DNA from: an uncultured Coriobacteriaceae bacterium
GTDB taxonomy: Bacteria; Actinomycetota; Coriobacteriia; Coriobacteriales; Atopobiaceae
DNA length: 12,764 bases
Reading direction: 5' to 3'
NCBI GenBank assembly: GCA_902766805.1
Contig: CACXFF010000003.1
Span: 1 to 12,764 of the forward strand
Positions 1 through 5,439 of this stretch are shown here, in pieces (position 1 is the stretch's first letter; each line of letters starts with the position of its first letter). Under the pieces are notes generated by a model, which made no database searches, had not been told where the DNA came from, and saw only the letters and a program-made list of their open reading frames with translations. Position numbers and translations under genes: made by a program.

Positions 1-1
1 G

Positions 2-67
2 GCGCGTGCGGTGGAGGAGGATTGGGGCTATCCCGAGCCCACCATCGTCGACAAGTGGTTCTACTAG
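2..67 (+). CDS. C-terminal end of an unrecognised protein (partial)
   Basis: An open frame enters from the left edge and stops at TAG 65-67. The visible tail reads ...VEEDWGYPEPTIVDKWFY. It is rich in aromatic and acidic residues and has no motif I recognise. Its codon use (GTG GAG GAG, ATC GTC GAC AAG) matches the GC-rich neighbours, and a hairpin follows at once, so a true gene end is likely. It converges on the aldo/keto reductase. No function can be assigned from 21 residues. Confidence 0.6.
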   Translation, partial: ARAVEEDWGYPEPTIVDKWFY

Positions 68-102
68 CGCGTTGGGCCCGCGGCGCTGTGCCCAAACGCA
101 GC

Positions 103-143
103 GCGGGCGGCTCGGCGTGTTCTTGCCACGCCAAACCGCCCGC
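103..143. terminator. Nested GC-rich hairpin between convergent genes
   Basis: Two perfect stems are stacked: an outer 8-bp stem GCGGGCGG (103-110) with CCGCCCGC (136-143), and an inner 6-bp stem GGCGTG (114-119) with CACGCC (127-132), separated by CTC and AAA bulges. It lies between the end of the plus-strand gene at 67 and the end of the minus-strand gene at 170, so it could end or stabilise both transcripts. Neither strand has a U-tract, so this is not a classical intrinsic terminator. Confidence 0.45.
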
Positions 144-169
144 AGCGCGTCGCAGCGTTGCCTGCGCGC

Positions 170-1162
170 TTACGCCTTGTTCTGCGCCATGACGCCCACG
201 AGCGCGTGGGGAACGTAGGGCTCCTCCAAGTAGGCGATGTCGTCTGCTGTGAGCGTGAGCTCGCTTGCGGCAGCCGGCCCCTCCAGGTGGTGCGGCTTGG
301 TGGCGCCCACCACGGGGCTCGTGACCTTGGTGAGCAGCCAGGCGAGCGCGACCGCGGTCATCGACGTCTCGTGCCGCCCGGCGACCTCGGCCACGCGCTC
401 GATGATCACGCCGTCCTGCGCTGCCGTGGCGTCGTACTTGCCCTTGGCGAAGCTGTCCAGCTCCAGGCGCTTGCTCGTCTCGCCGGGCTTGCGCGCCAGG
501 CGTCCCGCGGCCAACGCGCTGTACGGAATGGTCGCGATGTCGTCCTCCTTGCAGAGCTGCAGCAGCTCGCGCTCGTCCTCGCGGAAGATCAGGTTCATAT
601 GGCTCTGGATGGCCTCGAAGCGCGCCCAACCGTGCGCTGCGGCGATGTCATTGGCACGGGCGAGCTGGTAGGGGTGGCAGTTGGACACGCCCAACGCGCG
701 CACCTTGCCCGCGACCACGGCCTCGTTCAGTGCCTCCATGCTCTCCTCGATGGGCGTGTGGTAGTCCCAACTGTGCATGTAGTACAGGTCGATCGTGTCC
801 ACGCCCAGGCGGCTCAGGCTGTTGTCGATGCAGGTGCGGATCCAGTCGCCGCCGCTCACGTTCGGGTCGATCAGCGCCGGCGGACGCGGGCTGTATTTGG
901 TGGCGATCACCCATTGGTTGCGCGGGGCGAGCGCGCGCAGGGCGGCGCCCACGTACTCCTCGCTCGTGCCGAACGAGTACGCCATGGCCGTGTCGAAGAA
1001 CGTGATGCCGGCCTCGAGCGCGCTGCCGATGATCGCGCGCGTGTCGTCCGGGCCCAGCGTCCACTTGTGCAGGGCTTCTTCGGTCACCTTGCCAAAGCCC
1101 ATGCAGCCCAGGCAGAAGCGGCTGACCTCGATGTCCGTGCGTCCGATGGTGGTGTACTGCAT
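170..1162 (-). CDS. Aldo/keto reductase
   Basis: A 330-aa NADPH-dependent oxidoreductase of the aldo/keto reductase superfamily (TIM barrel, cytosolic), which reduces aldehydes or ketones to alcohols. The catalytic tetrad is intact: D57 and Y62 in FFDTAMAYS, K89 in VIATKYS, and H130 in LYYMHSWDYH. The N-terminal GRTDIEVSRFCLGCMGFG and the GVSNCHPYQLARA strand are typical of bacterial Tas/YhdN-like members, and ITFFDTAMAYSFGTSEEYVG is the standard opening. Length is normal for the family. The start is fixed by GGGAAAGGA about 9 nt upstream. It lies 64 nt downstream of the MBL hydrolase on the same strand, so the two are probably co-transcribed. The substrate cannot be read from sequence. Confidence 0.93.
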   Translation of the reverse strand: MQYTTIGRTDIEVSRFCLGCMGFGKVTEEALHKWTLGPDDTRAIIGSALEAGITFFDTAMAYSFGTSEEYVGAALRALAPRNQWVIATKYSPRPPALIDPNVSGGDWIRTCIDNSLSRLGVDTIDLYYMHSWDYHTPIEESMEALNEAVVAGKVRALGVSNCHPYQLARANDIAAAHGWARFEAIQSHMNLIFREDERELLQLCKEDDIATIPYSALAAGRLARKPGETSKRLELDSFAKGKYDATAAQDGVIIERVAEVAGRHETSMTAVALAWLLTKVTSPVVGATKPHHLEGPAAASELTLTADDIAYLEEPYVPHALVGVMAQNKA

Positions 1163-1226
1163 GGTTGGGGGTCCTTTCCCTGGTGGAGTGCGTCGTGTGA
1201 TGCGTGCTAGGTGCGTGGGGCGTGCC

Positions 1227-2054
1227 TTACAGCGAGAGCCCCTCGCCTAGCGCCAGTGCGTGCACGCGCTCCGGGTTCTTGACGGCCGCTTCCAGACGCT
1301 CGGGGTCGCCGTTGAACGGCGTGTACTCCGGCGCGTCCACGCAGCCCCAGTGAATGAGCAGCAGCTCAGAGTCGGGATAGTGGTTGGCCAGCTCCACCGC
1401 GCCGGCGAACCCGATGTGCCAGAAGTTGTCGGCGAAGTCGAACAGCATCATGTCGGGCGCCTTCTCCCACTCCAGGAACTCGGGCAGCGGACGGGAGTCC
1501 GAGGGCAGCCAGATGGAGCCGTCGGGCGTGTCGAACCAGAAGCCGCAGTACTCCTTGCGCTCCCAGGTGCGGTGGGTGTACTTCTCCTTGGTCATGTGCT
1601 GCTGCCAGTTGTGCCAGGTGGGGGTGAGCGTAACGTCCACGTCGCCCACGCAGAAGCGTTCGCCGATGTCGTGCCCGGTCGCGCCGGTGACGTGCTCCTC
1701 GTCGCGCGCGACCTGTGCCACATAGTGCGTGGCGTGGACTTCGCCGGCCTTGTCCTTCAGGCCTGCGAGCGTCTCGCGTGCGAAATGGTCGTTGTCGATG
1801 TGGGTGTAGAGCAGTGCGTCGAAAGCGGGCACGTCCTCGGGCAGGATGGGCGGCTCCACCAGGGTGGGCATGTCGAAGCCCACGAGCAGCGGATCGCACA
1901 GGATGGTGGTGCCGCGGCTGTTCAGGAGGAAGCCCGCGTTGCCCAGCCAATAGACGGTGGTGGTGTCGGACGGCCCAAAGGCCTCGGCCGGCAGCTGCAC
2001 CGTCTCCCTCGGCATGGCCTGGCCTGCTGCACTCCTGCGGATCTGTACGCTCAT
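1227..2054 (-). CDS. MBL-fold metal-dependent hydrolase (UlaG-like)
   Basis: A 275-aa metallo-beta-lactamase-fold protein. Strands VYWLGNAGFLL (34-44) and TTILCDPLL (49-57) match the UlaG/YtkL-like branch, whose members hydrolyse lactones, phosphoesters or nucleotides. The metal-binding segment is THIDNDHF: H85, D87, D89 and H90, with Asp where the usual HxHxDH motif has its second His. Other likely ligands are H148 (TPTWHNW), D186 (LPSDSRP) and H235 (LLIHWG). A longer in-frame start exists at 2144, but AAGGAGG lies about 7 nt before ATG 2054, and the extra 30 residues are Arg-rich and unlike a domain, so 2054 was chosen. It is the first gene of a likely pair with the aldo/keto reductase. The substrate is unknown. 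Confidence 0.88.
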   Translation of the reverse strand: MSVQIRRSAAGQAMPRETVQLPAEAFGPSDTTTVYWLGNAGFLLNSRGTTILCDPLLVGFDMPTLVEPPILPEDVPAFDALLYTHIDNDHFARETLAGLKDKAGEVHATHYVAQVARDEEHVTGATGHDIGERFCVGDVDVTLTPTWHNWQQHMTKEKYTHRTWERKEYCGFWFDTPDGSIWLPSDSRPLPEFLEWEKAPDMMLFDFADNFWHIGFAGAVELANHYPDSELLLIHWGCVDAPEYTPFNGDPERLEAAVKNPERVHALALGEGLSL

Positions 2055-2088
2055 GATGCCCCTCCTTGGGTGGTTTGACCTTGGCTTC

Positions 2089-2094
2089 ATGATA
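2089..2094 (-). promoter_or_regulatory. Possible -10 box for the MBL hydrolase/AKR unit
   Basis: On the minus strand the sequence TATCAT (5 of 6 matches to TATAAT) stands out in very GC-rich surroundings 35 nt before the MBL start. No convincing -35 hexamer lies 16-18 nt further upstream, so an activator or a weak promoter is possible. It separates the MBL gene from the upstream TetR gene, hinting at independent transcription. Confidence 0.3.
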
Positions 2095-2168
2095 CGGGCG
2101 CGCGCGAGGCGGTGCCACGCACGGATGCCCGCACCCGTCCACAAGTTGACGATTGCTCCGAAGCGTCT

Positions 2169-2268
2169 GCCGTGTTACCCCAGAGCCGAAGGCTCTACGG
2201 TAACAACGAGTGCCAAGCCGGCCCCGACCGCCGCCGTGTTACCCCAGAGCCGAAGGCTCTACGGTACC
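2169..2268. repeat. Two direct copies of a 34-bp hairpin-forming repeat
   Basis: An identical 34-bp block occurs at 2169-2202 and 2233-2266, with a 64-bp period. Each copy is a nested palindrome: GTTACC, CC, AGAGCC, loop GAA, GGCTCT, AC, then GGTAAC in copy 1 (2174-2204) or GGTACC in copy 2 (2238-2268). Copy 1 therefore has perfect 6-bp inner and 6-bp outer stems; copy 2 has one outer mismatch. They lie just after the TetR stop codon and before the MBL gene, both read on the minus strand. They look like REP-type intergenic elements, or tandem transcript-end/processing hairpins. There is no U-tract. Confidence 0.8.
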
Positions 2269-2273
2269 AAGCG

Positions 2274-2852
2274 TTAGAACGCGTAGGGGTTGCCCGGCGT
2301 CTGCGCGCCTTCGAAGAGGCGTTCCATGCCAATGCCGCGCATGCGCGTGATGAGGGTCGCGAGCTCCTCTTCGGGCGCGGGGAAGCCCGAAAGGATCCAG
2401 GACAGGGCCATCTGCACCGACGCCAGCGCGTGGTACACGGTGGCGAGGCGCAGCTCCTCGGGCATGGGCTCGTCGCCCCAAAGGGACTGGTGCCACGCGA
2501 GGTCGAACGCTTGGGTGCGCTCCGTCACGTGTTCGGTGAGGTTGTTCTGGCCGTCCATCCGCACGGCTTGGCGCATGAACGTGCCGTGGGCGCGCATGCG
2601 CCGCAGCGCGTCCTCGAGCTCGTCGCGGTAGGCGAAACCGTTCGGGGTGCCGGTGAAGGCGGCCACCATGCGCTTCTCGTAGACCTGGCAGATGAGGTCG
2701 TTCTTGTCGAGGAAGTGGTTGTAGAAGGTCTGCCGGCTCACGCCCGACGTCTCGAGCAGGCGCTTGACCGTCACGCGTTCGAGCGGCACGCCGTCGTCCT
2801 CCACGAGCTTGAGCAGCGCGTCGATCACGATGGATTCCACGTCGATGGCCAT
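2274..2852 (-). CDS. TetR/AcrR-family transcriptional regulator
   Basis: A 192-aa one-component repressor. The N-terminal helix-turn-helix spans about residues 8-54: VTVKRLLETSGVSRQTFYNHF, followed by LDKNDLICQVYEKR, the TetR signature. The remaining ~135 residues form the variable helical ligand-binding and dimerisation domain, so the effector is unknown. ATG 2852 is preferred because GGGGAGGGA lies 8 nt upstream; the in-frame ATGs further upstream (2894, 2927) have no ribosome site. A possible -10 box, TATGAT on the minus strand, sits at 2890-2895. It is divergent from the MerR gene and upstream of the MBL/AKR pair on the same strand, so it may control itself, that pair, or both. Confidence 0.9.
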   Translation of the reverse strand: MAIDVESIVIDALLKLVEDDGVPLERVTVKRLLETSGVSRQTFYNHFLDKNDLICQVYEKRMVAAFTGTPNGFAYRDELEDALRRMRAHGTFMRQAVRMDGQNNLTEHVTERTQAFDLAWHQSLWGDEPMPEELRLATVYHALASVQMALSWILSGFPAPEEELATLITRMRGIGMERLFEGAQTPGNPYAF

Positions 2853-2958
2853 GTTGGGCGTCCCTCCCCGGAGCTTCGCAACGTCAAAAATCATAGCAAG
2901 TGCGCGCGTGGCGCTACGCCTGCGCATCGGTGGGTGCGTTGGCTGTGGCTGCGTCGTT

Positions 2959-2974
2959 ATTCCACCCGCGGAAT
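2959..2974. promoter_or_regulatory. Inverted repeat in the TetR-MerR divergent region
   Basis: ATTCC (2959-2963), a 6-bp spacer and GGAAT (2970-2974) form a perfect palindrome of operator size in the 216-bp gap between the divergent TetR and MerR genes. It is distinct from the MerR operator 40 bp away. It may be a TetR binding site, but the arms are only 5 bp and chance is not excluded. Confidence 0.25.
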
Positions 2975-3011
2975 CGTCGACCGTGCGTCTTCCGCATCTT
3001 CGCCCTGGCGC

Positions 3012-3042
3012 TTGACCCTCACGTAACGTCAGGGTTTACCCT
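3012..3042 (+). promoter_or_regulatory. MerR-type promoter and operator
   Basis: A -35 box TTGACC (3012-3017) and a -10-like TACCCT (3037-3042) are 19 bp apart, the over-long spacer that MerR-family activators correct by twisting DNA. The spacer holds an inverted repeat, ACCCTCACG (3015-3023) TAA CGTCAGGGT (3027-3035), with one mismatch. Arms of the ACCCTCACG type are typical of TipA-like autoregulated promoters. The expected start near 3050 leaves a short leader carrying GGAAAGGA before ATG 3069. This implies ligand-dependent activation of the regulator's own gene. Confidence 0.82.
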
Positions 3043-3068
3043 AGGTCCAGGCGACGGAAAGGAAACGC

Positions 3069-3797
3069 ATGAGGACGGTGCGCGAGGTGAGCAAGATGGC
3101 AGGCGTGAGCGTGCGCACGCTGCACCACTACGACCAGATCGGCCTGCTCCGCCCGAGCGCGCGCAGCGAGGCAGGCTATCGGCTCTACGACGACGCGGAC
3201 CTGCTGCGCCTGCAGCACATCATGTTGTTCCGCGAGCTCGAGTTCCCGCTCGCGGACATCCGTCGCATCTTGGACAGCCCGGCCTTCGACCAGGCGCGTG
3301 CCCTGCAGCAGCAGATCGAGCTGCTGGAGCTCCGGCGCGAGCACATCAGCGACCTGATAGGCCTGGCCAAAGACCTGCAAGCGAAAGGAGTGGGAGCGAT
3401 GAGCTTCGAAGCGTTTGACACGAGCAAGCTGGACGCCTATGCCGCCGAGGCCAAGGCGTCGTGGGGCGACACGCCGCAGTGGGCGGAGTACGAGCAGCGT
3501 TGGGGAGGCAAGCCGCGGGAGGCTGCCGCGGCAGGCGCGCGCATCATGGAGCTGTTCGTGCCCTTTGGCCGCATGGCCGCCGAAGGCGCCGACCCCGGCT
3601 GTGACGAGGCCCAAGCGCAGGTCAAGGCCCTGCAGGACTTCATCACGGCCAACTTCTACAGCTGCAGCAACGAGGTGTTGGCGCAACTTGGCCAAGCCTA
3701 CGGCTGCGGCGGTGACTTCACGCGCAACATCAACGCGGCGGCTGGTCCCGGCGCGGGCGAGTTTGCCGCCGCGGCGGTCGCGGCCTACTGCGGATAA
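3069..3797 (+). CDS. MerR-family regulator with TipAS ligand-binding domain
   Basis: A 242-aa transcription factor. Residues 1-70 are the MerR winged helix (VREVSKMAGVSVRTLHHYDQIGLLRPS, then GYRLYDDADLLRLQ). Residues 75-108 form the dimerising coiled coil. Residues 111-242 resemble the TipAS antibiotic-recognition fold, ending FTRNINAAAGPGAGEFAAAAV. It should bind the operator at 3012-3042 and activate it when ligand is bound. Recalling S. lividans TipAL, the cysteine that bonds thiostrepton (in HTCLG) corresponds to Q207 in AQLG here; C199 matches another conserved Cys. Covalent thiopeptide capture is therefore doubtful. An internal ribosome site and ATG at 3399 could give a separate 132-aa C-terminal product, as in tipA. 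GGAAAGGA supports the main start. The gene converges on BI-1. Confidence 0.9.
   Translation: MRTVREVSKMAGVSVRTLHHYDQIGLLRPSARSEAGYRLYDDADLLRLQHIMLFRELEFPLADIRRILDSPAFDQARALQQQIELLELRREHISDLIGLAKDLQAKGVGAMSFEAFDTSKLDAYAAEAKASWGDTPQWAEYEQRWGGKPREAAAAGARIMELFVPFGRMAAEGADPGCDEAQAQVKALQDFITANFYSCSNEVLAQLGQAYGCGGDFTRNINAAAGPGAGEFAAAAVAAYCG
3383..3401 (+). promoter_or_regulatory. Internal ribosome site and ATG for a TipAS-like short product
   Basis: Inside the MerR gene, GAAAGGAG (3383-3390) lies 8 nt before an in-frame ATG (3399-3401). This is as strong a ribosome site as any gene start in the window. It falls exactly at the junction of coiled coil and ligand-binding domain (residue 111, MSFEAFDTSKL). 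The product would be 132 aa, ending at 3797, lacking the DNA-binding part. S. lividans tipA is known to make TipAL and TipAS from one gene in this way. Confidence 0.65.
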
Positions 3798-3813
3798 GGC
3801 GCGCCCGCAGCAC

Positions 3814-3845
3814 AAAAAGAAGCCCCTGCCTGAGGCGGGGGCTTC
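3814..3845 (-). terminator. Intrinsic terminator of the BI-1 gene
   Basis: Stem GAAGCCCC-T-GCC (3819-3830), loop TGA, and GGC-G-GGGGCTTC (3834-3845), 12 bp including one G-T pair. Read on the minus strand it is followed by a run of five Ts (complement of 3814-3818), the classical Rho-independent form. It is 23 nt past the BI-1 stop. On the plus strand there is no U-tract, but the stem may also slow transcription leaving the MerR gene. Confidence 0.88.
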
Positions 3846-3867
3846 GTGCGGTGCGTGTCGTGTGCGC

Positions 3868-4572
3868 TTAGCGGTTGTCGAAGATGTCCAGGAGCGCCAG
3901 GAAGATGTTGACGATGTCCAGGAAGATGCTCGTGGCGGCCATGATCGCGTTGAACATGTTGGGCTCGATGATCGCGGCCTGGTGCGTGTCGTACGCGATG
4001 AAGATCGAGAACACGGCGACCGTCACGTAGTCGATCCACGTGGGCGACCCGCCGAAGAACATCATCACGACGCTGGCCGCAAGCACCACAAGCAGGGTGA
4101 CCATGGCGACCGGCATGAGCTTCTTGAAGAGGTCGGGGAACATCGCGCCCAGTGCCGTGAACACGAGGCTGATGCCAGCCGTGGTGACCAGCGCGTTCGT
4201 GATGGTGTCGATGCCGTAGTGCGGCAGCCAGATGCTCGAGGTCGCGCCGAACGCCAGCGTGAACACGATGTAGCCCGTGAGCATGAGCCCCACGCTCTTC
4301 TTGGACGTGCCGACGCCGATCAAGATCATGCCTCCGATGGACAACACCAGGGACCCGACGCCGATGGCCAGCTCGTTCCGACTGATGAGCGCCTGCATGC
4401 TCGGCTGCAACGCGAGCCAAGAGCGCAGCGCCAACACGCCGAAGCCGAATACCAGCAGTCCGCCGATGATGAGGTTGAACGTGCGGCGATCCATCGTGGC
4501 AGCGCCCTCTGCCTGACTGACGATGGAGGACTTGTTGAACAACGCCCTCCTCTGTGCCTTTGCCTGTGCCAT
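3868..4572 (-). CDS. Bax inhibitor-1/YccA family membrane protein
   Basis: A 234-aa integral membrane protein with a polar N-terminus (1-30) and seven hydrophobic segments at about 33-50, 68-88, 93-112, 124-143, 153-172, 179-194 and 206-230. Bacterial members such as B. subtilis YetJ are pH-sensitive calcium leak channels. The two aspartates of the pH sensor are present 24 residues apart: D195 in IFIAYDTHQ and D219 in IFLDIVNIFL, the same spacing as D171 and D195 of YetJ (from memory). The family-typical end FLDIVNIFLALLDIF is clear. GAAAGGAAG about 8 nt before the ATG supports the start. It appears monocistronic, with its own terminator at 3814-3845. The bacterial physiological role remains uncertain. 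Confidence 0.93.
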   Translation of the reverse strand: MAQAKAQRRALFNKSSIVSQAEGAATMDRRTFNLIIGGLLVFGFGVLALRSWLALQPSMQALISRNELAIGVGSLVLSIGGMILIGVGTSKKSVGLMLTGYIVFTLAFGATSSIWLPHYGIDTITNALVTTAGISLVFTALGAMFPDLFKKLMPVAMVTLLVVLAASVVMMFFGGSPTWIDYVTVAVFSIFIAYDTHQAAIIEPNMFNAIMAATSIFLDIVNIFLALLDIFDNR

Positions 4573-4601
4573 GAGAAGCCTTCCTTTCTTACTGCATGTG
4601 C

Positions 4602-4658
4602 CCTGCCGGAGGGGCAGGTGCTAGGAGCTTGCGCGAAGCGGCCCAGCCGTTCCGCGAG
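4602..4658 (-). other. Two hairpins in the 5' leader of the BI-1 gene
   Basis: Upstream of the BI-1 start the minus-strand leader can fold into two stems: a 6-bp hairpin CCTGCC (4602-4607) with GGCAGG (4613-4618), and a longer bulged stem between 4628-4642 and 4646-4658 with loop CCA. The second lies next to the likely promoter. It matches no riboswitch I know and may only be GC-rich leader structure. Confidence 0.35.
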
Positions 4659-4660
4659 CC

Positions 4661-4680
4661 TATAAGCTTATACGTTATAC
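4661..4680 (-). promoter_or_regulatory. AT-rich promoter/operator region of the BI-1 gene
   Basis: A short AT-rich block in GC-rich DNA contains a perfect 12-bp palindrome, TATAAGCTTATA (4661-4672), and TATAAC on the minus strand (4679-4674). Both supply good -10 candidates for BI-1, whose start is about 90-105 nt downstream. No clear -35 box was found. The palindrome could also be a repressor site. Confidence 0.4.
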
Positions 4681-4714
4681 CCGCTTACCCGTCCCAGAAA
4701 CTGAATGACACTGA

Positions 4715-4734
4715 GACCGGGGATGGCGCCGGTC
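4715..4734 (-). terminator. Possible terminator of the GntR-ABC operon
   Basis: GACCGG (4715-4720), an 8-nt loop and CCGGTC (4729-4734) form a 6-bp stem 7 nt past the permease stop codon. On the minus strand it is followed by TCAGTGTCATTCAGTTTC, moderately T-rich but not a true U-run. It is a weak intrinsic terminator at best, but correctly placed. Confidence 0.4.
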
Positions 4735-4740
4735 CGTCGC

Positions 4741-5439
4741 CTACAGCTCGCGGCTCGCGTACAGGCGCTCCGAGAGGTGCAGGGACGCCACGTAGAGCAG
4801 CGCGACAGCCACGCTGCCGACGAGCAGCACCGGCCAAGGCGAGGAGAAGCTGCTGGCAAAGCCCTCGAGCGAGTTCAGCACGCCGTGCAAGGCATTGCGC
4901 ACGGGTTCCAGCGCGATCAGCGCCATGAGCAGGAACGGCGCGGTGAACGCCATGCGTGCCTTGGTCACGCCCAGCCGATAGAGCATGGGCATCCCCAAAG
5001 CGAGGTACCCCAAGGTCACCAGGCCCATGCCCCAGCTTGCCATCACGATCTCGCTGCCCCCGCGCGGGACGGTGAGCACCCCGCCAAAGAGCGGGGTTGC
5101 CAGCTCCACCAGCCAACCCAGCGCCGCGGCCCCCACCATGGTCGCGCCGCACACGAGCGCCACGAACGTATAGCGCGCGCTCACGACCTGGTGCAAGGTG
5201 ACGGGCATGGTGAGGCGGCACTGCTGCCAGTCGCCCGCCTCGTCGGTGCCAAAGATGCCCAAGGCAACGTTCATCGTGAGCATGGTCACGAAGAGGCACG
5301 TCGCCATGACGCCCGGTGCGCCGGACGTCCCGTCGTTGGACGCGGCGATGATGGGGCACAGGATGACGAGCGACACCAGCGCGAAGCGCAGGAAGCTGCG
5401 GCGCGCCACGATCCAATCGGCATAGATCAGAGAACGCAT
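4741..5439 (-). CDS. ABC-2 type transporter permease
   Basis: A 232-aa membrane protein with about six hydrophobic segments (near 17-33, 43-63, 90-112, 133-152, 163-178, 202-221), forming the channel half of an ABC exporter. The opening MRSLIYADWIVARRSF and the ending SLHLSERLYASREL are typical of small ABC-2 permeases that pair with a separate ATPase. The stop codon of the ATPase gene directly touches this ATG (TAGATG), and its ribosome site (AAGGGAGAGG) lies inside the ATPase end, so the two are translationally coupled. With a YtrA-type regulator upstream, a role in export or sensing of a cell-wall-active compound is plausible, but the substrate is unknown. Confidence 0.87.
   Translation of the reverse strand: MRSLIYADWIVARRSFLRFALVSLVILCPIIAASNDGTSGAPGVMATCLFVTMLTMNVALGIFGTDEAGDWQQCRLTMPVTLHQVVSARYTFVALVCGATMVGAAALGWLVELATPLFGGVLTVPRGGSEIVMASWGMGLVTLGYLALGMPMLYRLGVTKARMAFTAPFLLMALIALEPVRNALHGVLNSLEGFASSFSSPWPVLLVGSVAVALLYVASLHLSERLYASREL

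Noticed and set aside
158..1210. Plus-strand open frame opposite the aldo/keto reductase
   Set aside because: The minus-strand frame has a complete catalytic tetrad and a ribosome site; the plus-strand translation has neither.
2169..2268. CRISPR array
   Set aside because: Only two repeat copies with one 30-bp spacer-like gap, palindromic to the core, and no cas gene nearby; REP-like hairpins explain it better.
4602..4660. Known riboswitch upstream of BI-1 (for example a pH or metal class)
   Set aside because: The two simple stems do not match the conserved core of any riboswitch class I can recall.
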